Positions 29,001 through 37,346 of a stretch of 64,000 bases of DNA are shown here, piece after piece. The stretch comes from Methyloceanibacter superfactus (GTDB lineage: Bacteria; Pseudomonadota; Alphaproteobacteria; Rhizobiales; Methyloligellaceae), in the NCBI RefSeq assembly GCF_001723305.1, contig NZ_LPWF01000028.1:1-64000 (forward strand), in the 5' to 3' direction. The notes below the pieces were generated by a model, which worked only from the letters and a program-made list of their open reading frames with translations, made no database searches and was not told the DNA's origin. The stretch's first letter is position 1. Every line of letters starts with the position of its first letter. Made by a program: the position numbers and the translations under genes.

Positions 29001-30737
29001 CTCGAGCCGCTTTTGCTTCGAGGTGCCTTCGAGGTCGAGCAGGTTGGGCCTGGGACCGATAAAGGTCACCAGCGACATCACCAGTTCCTCGCGGATCGGG
29101 TCGATCGGCGGGTTCGTCACCTGCGCGAAGTTCTGCTTGAAGTAGGTGTGCAGCAGCTTGGGCCGGTCGGACAGCGCCGAGATCGGCGTGTCCGTACCCA
29201 TGGAGCCGATTGCCTCCTGGCCCGTCTGGGCCATGGGGACCATCAGGAACTTGATGACCTCTTGGGTGTAGCCGAAGGCCTGCTGGCGATCGAGCAGGCT
29301 CACATTCGTGCCCGATGAAGTCGCCGGTCCACCGGGCAGCTCATGCACGCGGATCTGCGTGCGGTCGAGCCATTGCTGATAGGGATGCGCCGCGGCGAGC
29401 TCCGCCTTGATCTCCTCGTCGGAGACGATGCAGCCCTTCTCGAGATCGATGAGCAGCATCTTGCCCGGCTGCAGCCGCCACTTCTCGACGATCCGCTCCT
29501 CGGGGAAGGGCAGCACGCCGGTCTCCGAGGCCATGACCACGAGACCTTCGTCGGTGACGAAATAGCGGGCCGGCCTAAGGCCGTTGCGATCGAGCGTGGC
29601 GCCGATCTGGCGCCCGTCGGTGAAGGCCATGGCGGCGGGACCGTCCCACGGCTCCATGAGGCAGGCGTGATACTCGTAGAACGCGCGGCGCTGGGCATCC
29701 ATCAACGGGTTGCCGGCCCAGGCTTCCGGGATCAGCATCATAGCGGCATGGGCGAGGCTGTAGCCGCCCTGCACCAGGAATTCGAGCGCGTTGTCGAAGC
29801 AGGCGGTATCGGACTGGCCTTCGTAGGAGATCGGCCACAGCTTCTCGATGTCCGGGCCGAACAGCGGCGAGGATACGCTCGCCTGACGGGCCGCCATCCA
29901 GTTGACGTTACCGCGCAGCGTATTGATCTCGCCGTTATGGGCGACCATGCGATACGGATGCGACAGCTTCCAAGACGGGAAGGTGTTGGTCGAGAAGCGC
30001 TGATGCACCAGCGCGAGCGCCGAGGCGAAAGCCGGGTGATGCAGGTCCTGGTAGTAGGCGCCGAGCTGGTAGGCGAGGAACATGCCCTTGTAGACCAGCG
30101 TGCGGCAGGACAGCGACACGGTGTAGAAGCCGATGTCGCGGCCGCCGGTCTCGCCGTTGATCGTGTTGGAGATGACCTTGCGCAGCAAATAGAGCCGGCG
30201 CTCGAAATCAGCCTCGTCCTCGATACCCGGGCCGCGGCCGATAAACACCTGGCGATGGGTGGGCTCGGTGGCGACCACCATTGGTGACAGGCACGCGTTG
30301 TGGGTCGGCACGGTGCGCCAGCCGAGCATCTTCAAGCCCTCGGCCTCGACGACGCGCTCGACCACGGATTCGCAATAGATGCGCTGCGCCTGATTGGACG
30401 GCATGAACATGTGGCCGACCGCGTAGTGACCGGGCTCGGGCAGCTTGATGTTCAGCGGCGGGCAGACCTCGCGGAAAAACGCGTGAGGGATCTGCACCAG
30501 AATGCCGGCGCCGTCGCCGTCGCGCGGGGTCGCGCCCGCGGCGCCGCGATGGGTCAGGTTCTCGAGGATCTGCAAGCCATGCTTGATGATCGTATGGCTC
30601 TTGCGCCCCTTCAGGTCGGCGACAAAGCCGACGCCGCAAGCGTCGTGCTCGAAGGCGGGATCATAGAGTCCTTGCGCCTGCGGCGGGGAGGGCCTCGCCA
30701 CAGTCAGGGGTCCGGGAATGAGCGCACGGGGTGCCAT
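26028..30737 (-). CDS. gltB: Glutamate synthase (NADPH) large subunit
   Basis: Transfers the amide nitrogen of glutamine to 2-oxoglutarate. The 1569-residue chain has an N-terminal glutamine amidotransferase domain after a propeptide ([20 protein letters not shown]; the Cys becomes the mature N-terminus), a central domain, the FMN-binding synthase domain ([40 protein letters not shown]) and the 3Fe-4S cluster motif [20 protein letters not shown]. The C-terminal beta-helix domain ([20 protein letters not shown]) is complete. Intact over its whole length, unlike gltD. Together with glutamine synthetase this is the main ammonium assimilation route. Confidence 0.97.
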   Translation of the reverse strand: MAPRALIPGPLTVARPSPPQAQGLYDPAFEHDACGVGFVADLKGRKSHTIIKHGLQILENLTHRGAAGATPRDGDGAGILVQIPHAFFREVCPPLNIKLPEPGHYAVGHMFMPSNQAQRIYCESVVERVVEAEGLKMLGWRTVPTHNACLSPMVVATEPTHRQVFIGRGPGIEDEADFERRLYLLRKVISNTINGETGGRDIGFYTVSLSCRTLVYKGMFLAYQLGAYYQDLHHPAFASALALVHQRFSTNTFPSWKLSHPYRMVAHNGEINTLRGNVNWMAARQASVSSPLFGPDIEKLWPISYEGQSDTACFDNALEFLVQGGYSLAHAAMMLIPEAWAGNPLMDAQRRAFYEYHACLMEPWDGPAAMAFTDGRQIGATLDRNGLRPARYFVTDEGLVVMASETGVLPFPEERIVEKWRLQPGKMLLIDLEKGCIVSDEEIKAELAAAHPYQQWLDRTQIRVHELPGGPATSSGTNVSLLDRQQAFGYTQEVIKFLMVPMAQTGQEAIGSMGTDTPISALSDRPKLLHTYFKQNFAQVTNPPIDPIREELVMSLVTFIGPRPNLLDLEGTSKQKRLEAAHPILTNENLERIRAIGEVADNQFRTVTLDITYPADQGAGGMGRALEKLCQRAEAAVRAGENIIVLSDRATGPDRIPIPSLLATSAVHHHLIRCGLRTSVGLVVETGEACEVNQFCTLAGYGAEAINPYLAFETIEAMLPELDEELTAEEAIKRYMKATDKGMLKVMSKMGISTYQSYCGAQIFDAVALRTDFLAKYFTGTHTQVEGIGLEEVARETVERHRLAFGEAPVLKNALEVGGEYAFRVRGETHAWRPQVVADLQHAVRGQLPEKYRAFAQAINEQSEELLTLRGMFRLRDAEEMGRAPVPLDEVEPAEEIVKRFATGAMSFGSISREAHTTLAIAMNRIGGRSNTGEGGEEVDRFTPLPNGDSMRSAIKQVASGRFGVTTEYLVNSDMMQIKMAQGAKPGEGGQLPGHKVDATIAKVRHSRPAVGLISPPPHHDIYSIEDLKQLIFDLKNVNPTGDVSVKLVSEIGVGTVAAGVAKAMADHVTIAGFEGGTGASPLTSIKHAGSPWEIGLAETQQTLVLNHLRGRIAVQVDGGLRTGRDVVVGALLGATEFGFSTAPLIAAGCIMMRKCHLNTCPVGIATQDPVLRARFNGTPEHVINYFFYVAEEVREHMAALGFRSFAEMIGRTEVLDKSQAIDHWKARGLDFTKLFHKPEVPAGTAIRNTERQDHGLEEVLDTKLIELCREAIEDKKPVKLDLPIRNVDRTAGAMLSGAIAKRYGIAGLPDDTIWIRFKGSAGQSFGAWLAHGVTLDLVGEGNDYVGKGLSGGRIIVRPPAESGIVPEKSIIVGNTVLYGAIGGECYFHGVGGERFGVRNSGAIAVVEGTGDHGCEYMTGGVIAVIGPTGRNFAAGMSGGIAYVLDEDGDFEQRCNMAMVDLEPIPSENQAMEHRRHQGNDLESHGLVDLSDMTRFDEERLHQLIENHLHYTGSKRARDILDNWTEYLPKFIKVMPVEYRRALEEMARQQVADTTGLGEIEIGLRGNGK

Positions 30738-31195
30738 CGTTTTTCATGGAACCTCGGCCCTCGCCATAAGCACGAGGCGGGGCCTGTTAGGAGTTTGGCG
30801 AACAGCCAGCCTCTTCACCAAAATAAGCCACCAGCATAGAGCCTATGGGGCTAGAGCAAAGAACCGGCCTTTAGGCGGCTAGCGCCCCTTGCGCTAGCGG
30901 ATGCGATGCAAAGACCGATTTTGCCTCTCCAAGAGAAGCCCTTAGCCTTGCGCCGCAGCCCCCAATACAAAGGTCAGCAAGCCTGTCCTATCTAGTGTCA
31001 AAATGACAGATTTCCAATGGGTGCACAAGCAGGATTCGGCGCATTTGGCCCCCGGGATACAGCGCGCCGTTCACCGTGTTCTGGCGGAGCCGTGATTTGA
31101 CGTGAGCACGTCGGCGCTGGCCTACTCAGGGCCCAATTAAGCCTGCCGGGACGCTCCATGTTCCGGCCCTATCGCTTGACCCACGAGGAGCTGAC
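30738..31195. other. 458-bp intergenic region between gltB and the buf operon
   Basis: Divergent upstream region of gltB (minus) and bufA1 (plus). It holds a perfect 8-bp inverted repeat GCTAGCGC/GCGCTAGC (30878-30885 and 30891-30898) with a CCCTT loop but no T tract, so it is not a typical terminator. A GAGGAG ribosome-binding site ends the region before bufA1. I see no gene and no convincing promoter match; metal-responsive or ECF-sigma control of buf cannot be read from it. Confidence 0.5.
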
Positions 31196-31503
31196 ATGAC
31201 TCGCGAAACGAAGAAAATATCGGGTGTGGCCGTAGCATCCGCCTTTGCCGCCGCCCTTGGGATTGCCGCCTCCAGCCAGGGCGCTGTGGCCGCGGACGAG
31301 AAGGAGAAATGCTATGGCGTGGCCAAGGCGGCCGAGAATGACTGCGCCGCCGGTGAGGGCACCTCTTGTGCCGGCACGTCCAAGATCGACTATCAGGCAA
31401 TTCCTGGAAGCTGGTCCCTGCGGGCACCTGCACCACCATGGAACTGCCGGGCGACCGTAAAGGCAGCCTCGAGCCGCTCGACCGCGACCTGCCGCCCGCG
31501 TAG
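31196..31503 (+). CDS. bufA1: BufA1-type bufferin precursor (DUF2282), one frameshift
   Basis: Precursor of a bufferin, a ribosomally made peptide whose cysteines are converted to thiooxazoles that chelate copper (known for this family; not shown here). It begins with a Sec signal peptide ([20 protein letters not shown]). The mature part starts [18 protein letters not shown] and has [10 protein letters not shown]. One G is missing near 31393: the corrected frame reads [20 protein letters not shown] and ends [12 protein letters not shown] at a TAG at 31501. Four cysteines result, in the spacing typical of BufA1. It is 5 bp upstream of the DUF692 gene. Confidence 0.85.
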
Positions 31504-31508
31504 TAGCG

Positions 31509-32405
31509 ATGGCGCAACGCCAGACCGGTCCGATCCCGCCACGCGCCGGGGTCGGGCTGAAGCCCCAGCATTATCGCGACATCCTCGACGCCGAGCCCGA
31601 TATCGGCTGGTTCGAGATCCATGCCGAGAACTACATGGGCGAGGGTGGGCCGCCGCACGCCTACCTCACGGCCGTGCGCGAGCGGTATCCGTTGTCGCTG
31701 CACGGCGTCGGGCTATCGATTGGCGGCAGCGGGCCGCTCGACAAGGATCATCTCGCGCGGCTGAAGGCGTTGGCCGACCGTTATGAGCCGGCGCTGTTCT
31801 CCGAGCATTTGGCCTGGTCGAGCCACGACACCGTTTATCTCAACGATCTCCTGCCGCTGCCCTACACGGAAGCGACGCTCGCCACGGTCTGCGGCCATAT
31901 CGACGAGGTGCAAGAGGCGCTTGGGCGCCAGATGCTGCTCGAGAACCCGTCCACCTATGTGGCCTTCGCCGCGACCTCCATGAGCGAGGTCGAATTCCTG
32001 CGCGAGATCGTGCGGCGCACCGGCTGCGGGCTTTTGCTCGACGTCAACAATGTCTTCGTCCAGGCGGCCAATCACGGGTTCGACGCGGCCGCCTATGTCG
32101 ACGGCTTCCCGGCCGAGCATGTGGGCGAAATCCATCTCGGCGGTCATGCCGAGGACGCCGACGACGACGGCTCGGCGCTGCTCATCGACGATCACGGACG
32201 CGAAGTGGCCGATCCGGTCTGGGCGCTCTACGCCCGAGCGCTCGCGCGAACGGGGCCGACGCCGACCCTGATCGAATGGGACAACGATGTGCCCGCATGG
32301 GCCACGCTGTTCGCCGAGGCGCGGCGGGCCGATGCGGTGATCGCCGATACGGTCTGGTCTGATGCTCTCTCGGCCGACCAGCACGGCAGTTGCGTGGCAG
32401 TGTGA
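31509..32405 (+). CDS. bufB: BufB, multinuclear iron oxidase (MNIO, DUF692)
   Basis: MNIO enzymes use a two- or three-iron centre to oxidise peptide cysteines; BufB converts precursor Cys to thiooxazole. The 298-residue TIM-barrel protein has the typical DUF692 blocks: [119 protein letters not shown] and LIEWDNDVP, which carry the His, Glu and Asp iron ligands. The frame is intact. The TGA overlaps the bufC start (TGATG). Confidence 0.94.
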   Translation: MAQRQTGPIPPRAGVGLKPQHYRDILDAEPDIGWFEIHAENYMGEGGPPHAYLTAVRERYPLSLHGVGLSIGGSGPLDKDHLARLKALADRYEPALFSEHLAWSSHDTVYLNDLLPLPYTEATLATVCGHIDEVQEALGRQMLLENPSTYVAFAATSMSEVEFLREIVRRTGCGLLLDVNNVFVQAANHGFDAAAYVDGFPAEHVGEIHLGGHAEDADDDGSALLIDDHGREVADPVWALYARALARTGPTPTLIEWDNDVPAWATLFAEARRADAVIADTVWSDALSADQHGSCVAV

Positions 32406-33175
32406 TGCCGGGGCCCTCGGAACTTGAGGCCGATTTCGCCCGCGCCGTGCTCGATGCCAAGGCCGATGTGCCGGCGCCGCTTGTTCGGGAAGCGCCCGGG
32501 GTGCCGGCGCGTCGCTTCGGCGTCTACCGGAACAATGTCTATGCGAGTCTGATCGACGCGCTCGCGGCGCGTTTCCCCGTCACCGCGCGGCTGGTGGGCG
32601 ATGCGTTCTTCCGCGCCATGGCGCGCGCCTATGCGGAGACGGCGCCGCCCAACTCGCCCGTGCTGCTGCGCTACGGCATGGGCTTTGCCGATTTCATCGC
32701 AAGCTTTCCGCCGGCCGGACCGGTCCCCTATCTCGCCGACGTCGCCCGGCTCGAATGGGCTTGGCATGCGGCGTATCACGCGGCGGATGCCGCGCCGCTG
32801 CCGCTCGAGGCTCTGGCCGAAGCCGTCGGAGATGCCGCATCCGCGACCCTGACGCTGCATCCGACGCTTCACGTCGTGCGCTCGGTCTATCCGGTCATCA
32901 CCATCTGGCACCTCGCGGCGCGAGAGGGTGAGGATGAGCCGGCGCGGATCCCGGCCGACGGCGAGGACGCCCTTGTCGTCAGGCCCAAGCTCGACGTGGA
33001 GGTGCGCCGCTTGCCGGCAGGCGGTGCGGCGTTTGTCCTCGCGCTGAAAAGCGGTGCTTGCCTTGAGCAGGCGGCGGAACAGGCGGCGCAAGAGGTGGCG
33101 GGGTTCGACCTTGAGGCCAATTTGGCTGGGCTCGTGGTCAGCGGCGCCATTGTCGGCGTCGGCGCAGAACCTTAA
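32405..33175 (+). CDS. bufC: BufC, DUF2063 RiPP-recognition partner of BufB
   Basis: DUF2063 proteins bind the precursor and the MNIO enzyme, in the way TglB- or MbnC-like partners do, and are needed for modification. The 256-residue protein has the family start FGVYRNNVYASLIDALAARF followed by PVTARLVGDAFFRAMARAYA and LEWAWHAAYHAADAAPLP, then a C-terminal domain (SVYPVITIWHLAAREGEDEP). The ATG at 32405 overlaps the bufB stop. A BufD/DoxX gene, present in some bufferin operons, is absent here. A bidirectional terminator follows. Confidence 0.9.
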   Translation: MPGPSELEADFARAVLDAKADVPAPLVREAPGVPARRFGVYRNNVYASLIDALAARFPVTARLVGDAFFRAMARAYAETAPPNSPVLLRYGMGFADFIASFPPAGPVPYLADVARLEWAWHAAYHAADAAPLPLEALAEAVGDAASATLTLHPTLHVVRSVYPVITIWHLAAREGEDEPARIPADGEDALVVRPKLDVEVRRLPAGGAAFVLALKSGACLEQAAEQAAQEVAGFDLEANLAGLVVSGAIVGVGAEP

Positions 33176-33314
33176 CGAAACCTTTCACCAATAGATGAAT
33201 CTCGTTAAGCCGCGCGTAAGTTGTGAGGCGTAGACTCTATCTCAGCCGCCGACACAGTTTTGCGTATTGCGCGGCACTCCTGGCAGGTTCTCTCCCATTG
33301 GCACCTGCGAACTG

Positions 33315-33352
33315 AGAAGGGCGCCCTCGCTCACGGAGGACGCCCTTCTTGT
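33315..33352. terminator. Terminator between bufC and hsp20 (convergent genes)
   Basis: AGAAGGGCG (33315-33323) pairs with CGCCCTTCTT (33341-33350) with a 17-nt interior segment. T residues on the plus side and A residues on the other side allow use in both directions. It lies between the convergent bufC and hsp20 stops. Confidence 0.7.
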
Positions 33353-33380
33353 TAGCGTAACAATGCTGATCGGACGGTCG

Positions 33381-33857
33381 CTAGGCGGCGGCCTTGCTGT
33401 CGATCACCTTGGGCTTGTCGGCTTCCGTCTTCGTGGTGATGGCGATGGTGCGGGGCTTCATGGCCTCGGGCAGTTCGCGCACCAGATCCACATGCAGCAA
33501 GCCGTTCTCGAGGCTGGCGCTCTTCACCACGACATAGTCGGCAAGCTGGAAGCGCCGCTCGAAGCTGCGCGAAGCGATGCCGCGATGCAGGAAGGTGGCG
33601 TTCTCCTGCTCTTGCTCGGTGCGCTTCTCGCCACGAATCGAGAGCGTGTTCTCCTTCACCTCGATGTCGAGGTCGCTCTCGCCGAAACCGGCGACGGCCA
33701 TGGAGATGCGATAGGCGTTCTCGGCGACCCGCTCGATATTGTAGGGCGGATAGCTCGGGGTCTCGCCCTCGAACGAACTCAACGTGTCGAGCAGGGAGCC
33801 GACGCGGTCGAAGCCGATGGTGGAGCGATAAAGGGGGGTCAGATCGAAGTGTCTCAT
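33381..33857 (-). CDS. Small heat-shock protein (Hsp20/IbpA family)
   Basis: ATP-independent holdase that prevents aggregation of unfolding proteins. It is a 158-residue class A rhizobial sHSP. N-terminal MRHFDLTPLYRSTIGFDRVG is typical of IbpA/HspA-type proteins, followed by the alpha-crystallin domain (PPYNIERVAENAYRISMAVA, ENTLSIRGEKRTEQEQENAT, LENGLLHVDLVRELPEAMKP) with the IXI-like tail PRTIAI. The start at 33857 has GGAGGA eight bases upstream. Regulation is unusually readable: a sigma-32 promoter and an SD-masking hairpin lie upstream. Confidence 0.94.
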   Translation of the reverse strand: MRHFDLTPLYRSTIGFDRVGSLLDTLSSFEGETPSYPPYNIERVAENAYRISMAVAGFGESDLDIEVKENTLSIRGEKRTEQEQENATFLHRGIASRSFERRFQLADYVVVKSASLENGLLHVDLVRELPEAMKPRTIAITTKTEADKPKVIDSKAAA

Positions 33858-33950
33858 GTCACATCCTCCGCAAAGAAGCGATATGGTCTTGCCCGCTCTC
33901 GTACCGAGCCGGGCGGTTCTCAAAAACGCAAGCCTGACGGCCTTGCGCAG
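33858..33950 (-). promoter_or_regulatory. hsp20 leader with SD-sequestering hairpin, candidate RNA thermometer
   Basis: In the transcript the bases UUCUU (33877-33873) can pair with GAGGA of the Shine-Dalgarno (33868-33864) across the tetraloop UGCG: five weak pairs, two of them G-U, ending eight bases before the AUG. Further up, GCCCGGCUCG and CGAGAGCGGGC can form a GC-rich hairpin. Leaders of rhizobial small heat-shock genes commonly contain ROSE-type thermometers. This one has the architecture, but I do not see the exact ROSE consensus. Confidence 0.5.
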
Positions 33951-33956
33951 CGAGGG

Positions 33957-33985
33957 ATATGGGAACGCCGCATATTCTCGTCAAG
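33957..33985 (-). promoter_or_regulatory. RpoH (sigma-32) heat-shock promoter of hsp20
   Basis: On the minus strand CTTGAC (33985-33980), a 16-bp spacer and CCCATAT (33963-33957) match the heat-shock consensus CTTG...CCCATNT. The predicted start site is near 33950, giving a leader of about 93 nt. Confidence 0.75.
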
Positions 33986-34156
33986 AGGGCTACCGTGCTG
34001 AAAATAAAGGCAAATAGTTGAGGATGCCGCGGCGCTGCCGTGCAGAGGCACGTTCCCGCGCGCCACGCGGCAAGGCTGTGGCCATGAGGCCTGGCGCTGC
34101 TATAAGACTTTTGCGCCCCGGCGCGCGTTCGCACCGGGACTAGGGGCCGTTCAGGT

Positions 34157-35113
34157 ATGGATCTCGTCTCGACACCGAAGAACCCGATTCCGCTTGGGGC
34201 ATCGTCGGGCTATCTCGACATCCGCAAGGGAGTCCGGGTTCGCTATGCAAGCTGGCAGTCGGCGTTGCGCGAGCGGTCCGGCACCGTGTGCATATTCCCC
34301 GGCCGCAACGAGTTCATCGAGAAATATTTCGAAGTGGTGGGCGAATTGCGCCGCCGCGGGTTCGCCGTTGCCGTGCTCGATTGGCGCGGGCAGGGGTCGA
34401 GCCGGCTGACGCGAAGCCTCATGAAGGGCCATGTCCAAAACTTCAGCGACTATGAAGAAGACGTCGCTCATTTCATGAAGTCGGTGGTGCTGCCGGACTG
34501 CCCGGCACCCTATTACGCGCTGGCCCACTCCATGGCCGCGACAGTGATGTTCAAGGCCGCGACCAAGCGAGGCTGCTGGTTCAGCCGCATGGTCATGACG
34601 GCGCCCATGGTGAAGCTCGAGGGGTTGCCCATGGCCCAAGGGCTGTGCGGGCGGCTCGCCGACGGCCTCACGTTGTTGGGCTTCGGCAAGCGCATGGTGC
34701 CGGGCGGCGAGAAGGACTACTGGAATAGCGAGGTCTTCGAGGGAAACCCGCTGACCTCCGACCGGGAGCGCTTTTTCCGCAATATCTCCGTGCTGCACGC
34801 GGCGCCCGGGCTGGCGGTGGGGCCGCCGACGATCGGCTGGCTGAATGCCGCTTGCGAGGCGATGTCAGAACTGGCCGATGAGAAATTCGCGCCGCGCATC
34901 CGCATCCCGGCCCTCATGGTCGCGGCGGGCGACGACAAGGTGGTGTCGAGCGAGGCCATCGAGGATCTTGCCTCGCGGCTCAGAGCCGGCTCTCAGCTCG
35001 TGCTCAGAGGCGCGCGCCACGAGATCCTGCAAGAGCGGGATTCGATCCGCGAGCAGTTCTGGGCGGCCTTCGACGCCTTCGTGCCGGGCGTTGCCTTGAG
35101 CAAGGCCGGTTAG
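34157..35113 (+). CDS. Alpha/beta hydrolase, lysophospholipase (PldB)-like
   Basis: Predicted lysophospholipase or monoacylglycerol lipase-like enzyme, 318 residues. Core blocks: TVCIFPGRNEFIEKYFEVVG, FAVAVLDWRGQGSSRL, FSDYEEDVAHFMKSVVLPDC and the nucleophile elbow YYALAHSMAATVMFKA. Asp of the triad is in ALMVAAGDDKVVSS and His in GARHEILQE. The elbow reads AHSMAA where the usual form is GHSMGG or AHSMGG, so the second conserved Gly is replaced by Ala; activity is probable but not certain. The start at 34157 follows a short leader. Its 3' end overlaps that of hisN (4 bp, convergent). Confidence 0.88.
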   Translation: MDLVSTPKNPIPLGASSGYLDIRKGVRVRYASWQSALRERSGTVCIFPGRNEFIEKYFEVVGELRRRGFAVAVLDWRGQGSSRLTRSLMKGHVQNFSDYEEDVAHFMKSVVLPDCPAPYYALAHSMAATVMFKAATKRGCWFSRMVMTAPMVKLEGLPMAQGLCGRLADGLTLLGFGKRMVPGGEKDYWNSEVFEGNPLTSDRERFFRNISVLHAAPGLAVGPPTIGWLNAACEAMSELADEKFAPRIRIPALMVAAGDDKVVSSEAIEDLASRLRAGSQLVLRGARHEILQERDSIREQFWAAFDAFVPGVALSKAG

Positions 35114-35907
35114 CCCGCCAGCATCTCCATGGCGAGAGCGTGCAAACGCGGATCGCCGGCGGCGATGATGCGGCCGCCCTCCCTCGGATCGTTGCCTTCC
35201 CAGGTCGAGACAACGCCACCGGCTCGCTCGACGATGGGGACGAGGGGCAGGATGTCGAATGGCTTCAAGCCGCATTCGACCACGAGATCGATGTGACCCA
35301 GCGCCAGCAGGCAATAATTGTAGCAGTCGCCGCCGAAGCGCCTGAGGCGCACGGCGCGGCTTAACCGTTCGAAAGGTTCGGCATCGCCGCCCTCGAACAT
35401 ATCCGGCGTGGTGGAGGCGAGAACGGCATCGGCCAGCGTGGCGCAGGGGCGCACATGCATGGTCGTGGTTTGCCCATCACGACGGAAGAACGCGTCCCGC
35501 TCGCCGCTCCAGAAGCGCTCGCGGGTATAGGGCTGGTCCATCAGGCCGAGAAGCGGCGCGCCGCCGGACGTGAGCCCGATCAGCGTGCCCCAGAGCGGCT
35601 GGCCGATGATGAAAGCGCGCGTGCCGTCGATCGGATCGATGATCCAGCAATAGGAGGAGCTGCCGCGGCTTTCGCCGAACTCCTCGCCGATGATGCCGTG
35701 GGACGGGCAGGCCTCGGCCAGCGCCTGCCTGATGGCGGTTTCCGCGTCCCGGTCCGCTGCGGTGACGGGATCGAAGGCAGCGCCTCCTTTATGGTCAACG
35801 GCCAGGCCTGTCCGAAAATGCGGCAATATGACCGCGCCCGCCTTATCGGCAAGCGCATGCGCAAGGGCCATATAGGCCTCGAAATCGGCTTGTTCGGGCT
35901 TGGTCAC
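35110..35907 (-). CDS. hisN: Histidinol-phosphatase, inositol-monophosphatase type
   Basis: Dephosphorylates histidinol phosphate in histidine synthesis; this IMPase-fold form replaces HisB-N in many Actinobacteria and Alphaproteobacteria. The 265-residue protein carries metal-binding motifs GIIGEEFGESRG and WIIDPIDGTRAFIIG and later RRFGGDCYNYCLLALGHIDL and ECGLKPFDILPLVPIVERAG. The HisN assignment over a general IMPase rests on PIDGTRAF and on the GGDCYNY block. In this order it commonly neighbours hutG and cpdR, as here. Confidence 0.88.
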   Translation of the reverse strand: MTKPEQADFEAYMALAHALADKAGAVILPHFRTGLAVDHKGGAAFDPVTAADRDAETAIRQALAEACPSHGIIGEEFGESRGSSSYCWIIDPIDGTRAFIIGQPLWGTLIGLTSGGAPLLGLMDQPYTRERFWSGERDAFFRRDGQTTTMHVRPCATLADAVLASTTPDMFEGGDAEPFERLSRAVRLRRFGGDCYNYCLLALGHIDLVVECGLKPFDILPLVPIVERAGGVVSTWEGNDPREGGRIIAAGDPRLHALAMEMLAG

Positions 35908-36054
35908 GGATCAGGCTTGGCGGCGTTTGCCCTTAGGAGTCAAGGCTTCAGGGGTGAATGACGGGCCGAAGGGCCAAAGGTCAGGACTTCCCGGCAATCA
36001 CGTGACAGTTCTGCACCAGTGTCTCAAGAATGCCGCGGCCAGGGTAGAGCTATC

Positions 36055-36083
36055 TTGATTTTTGTGCGCCGCAATGACATATT
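36055..36083 (+). promoter_or_regulatory. Sigma-70-type promoter for the candidate sRNA
   Basis: TTGATT (36055-36060), a 17-bp spacer and CATATT (36078-36083) form a good housekeeping promoter in an intergenic gap with no plus-strand gene downstream before the terminator. Confidence 0.6.
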
Positions 36084-36089
36084 GTTGCA

Positions 36090-36185
36090 ATGCGGCATGG
36101 CTCTCCAGGCTGTGCCGCTGCCCTCCTTGGGCGTTTCCTCCCTAGACTTGGGCCGTTCGTTCAATCGGACGGCCCATTTTTTTTT
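36090..36185 (+). ncRNA. Candidate trans-acting sRNA with anti-Shine-Dalgarno motifs (alpha-r14/NfeR1-like)
   Basis: About 96 nt between a sigma-70 promoter and a strong terminator, with no open frame. Predicted structure: hairpin 1 GCGGCA (36092-36097)/TGCCGC (36113-36118); hairpin 2 GCCC-TCCTT-GGGC (36120-36132); an unpaired stretch GTTTCCTCCCTAGACTT; then terminator hairpin GGGCCGT/ACGGCCC (36150-36175) and nine T. CCTCC-type motifs occur in the loop of hairpin 2 and in the linker, so they could pair with ribosome-binding sites. The layout of three hairpins with exposed anti-SD sequence is that of the alphaproteobacterial alpha-r14 (NfeR1) family; membership is from memory and needs a covariance search. 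Confidence 0.62.
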
Positions 36186-36203
36186 GAATTGCTGCGTCCC
36201 CGG

Positions 36204-37109
36204 CTATTCGGCAGCGGCGCGTGGAATAGCTAGGCCCGGGATGCCGGGCACGAGGCCGCGCACCATGGTCTCTAGACTGGCGCGCAGCCGCTCGAAGCCG
36301 GCCGATTTCTCGAATCGCGTCTCGTCCATATAGAGCGCCCGATTGATTTCAATTTGAAGTACGTGCTGCGCCTTGTGTGGACGGCCGTAATGCTCGGTGA
36401 TGTAGCCGCCGGCATAAGGCTTGTTGAGCGCCACGGCATAGCCTTGCGCTTCGAGCTGGCTCGCCGCGAGCCGGGTGAGCTCGCCGCTGCATGACGTGCC
36501 GAAGCGGTCGCCGAGCACGAAGTCCGGCCGACCCATGCTCTGCGCCGCGACCGGGTTGGACGGCATTGAGTGGCAATCGATCAGCACGCAGAGCCCAAAT
36601 TCCCTTTTTGCTTCAAGGAGAAGCGTGGAGAGCGTCTCGTGATAGGGCGTGTAGAGTCGGTTGATGCGCTCCAACGCGGCTTCCACCGATAGGGGCTCGC
36701 GGTAGATCTCGTCGGACTCCGAGACGATGCGGGCGATAGTGCCGAGCCCGCCGACCACGCGCACCGACTGGGTGTTGGCATAGTGGGGAAGGCCGTCGCG
36801 GAACAGCACCGGATCGAGTTCGTAGGGCTCCCGGTTCACGTCGAGATAGGCGCGGGGAAAATGCGCGTGGAGCAGGGGCGCGCCGAGATCGGGGACGAAG
36901 CCGAACAGTTCCTCGACGAAGGAATCCTCGGAGCGGCGCAGGGTGTGCGGGTCGAGCCGCGAGGCGGCCAGAAAGGTGCTGGGGTAGATGCGCCCGCTAT
37001 GGGGTGAGTTGAATACGAGGGGAACTTTCAGTTCCCCCGGCCGCGCCACGAAAAACGGCGGGTTGAGCTCCGTTTCGATCGCCTCGGCCTCGCTTAGGCT
37101 CATGGCCAA
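36204..37109 (-). CDS. N-formylglutamate amidohydrolase family protein
   Basis: Family members deformylate N-formylglutamate in histidine degradation (HutG type), although many rhizobial copies have no proven substrate. The 301-residue protein contains VPLVFNSPHSGRIYP, the FPRAYLDVNREPYELDPVLF block, VLIDCHSMPSNPVA (metal-site residues), and FGTSCSGELTRLAASQLEAQ then GGYITEHYGRPHKAQHVLQI. Complete. Divergent from cpdR and next to hisN. A second, more distant member is at about 56 kb. Confidence 0.87.
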   Translation of the reverse strand: MAMSLSEAEAIETELNPPFFVARPGELKVPLVFNSPHSGRIYPSTFLAASRLDPHTLRRSEDSFVEELFGFVPDLGAPLLHAHFPRAYLDVNREPYELDPVLFRDGLPHYANTQSVRVVGGLGTIARIVSESDEIYREPLSVEAALERINRLYTPYHETLSTLLLEAKREFGLCVLIDCHSMPSNPVAAQSMGRPDFVLGDRFGTSCSGELTRLAASQLEAQGYAVALNKPYAGGYITEHYGRPHKAQHVLQIEINRALYMDETRFEKSAGFERLRASLETMVRGLVPGIPGLAIPRAAAE

Positions 37110-37346
37110 TCCTTGCGCTGGGCCGTGATGCGGGGTCCGCCGGCCTTGAGAATCCTAGCCTGTAAACTCTGCCAACGAGAGTTGAACCTGTCTAGGCGTG
37201 TTCTGCCTTGTGCCCGGCCCAAATAGAAGCAATGATTTGGAGTTCAGTAAGGGGGCGATCCAATTGGTCTTTTTGGCCAAGGGCAAGCGGTCGTTTACCA
37301 AAGTCGTGTACGCCCTATCAGGCGAGAGTTGAGGGGGACGGGGAAT

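Noticed and set aside
26571..29318. A 915-codon open frame antisense to gltB
   Set aside because: It lies wholly opposite a certain gltB gene in high-GC DNA, where long antisense frames are common. Its composition (His, Arg, Gly-rich, no domain) is that of a shadow.
30878..30898. Perfect hairpin upstream of gltB/bufA1 considered as a terminator
   Set aside because: No T tract on either side, and it lies between divergent genes where no terminator is needed.
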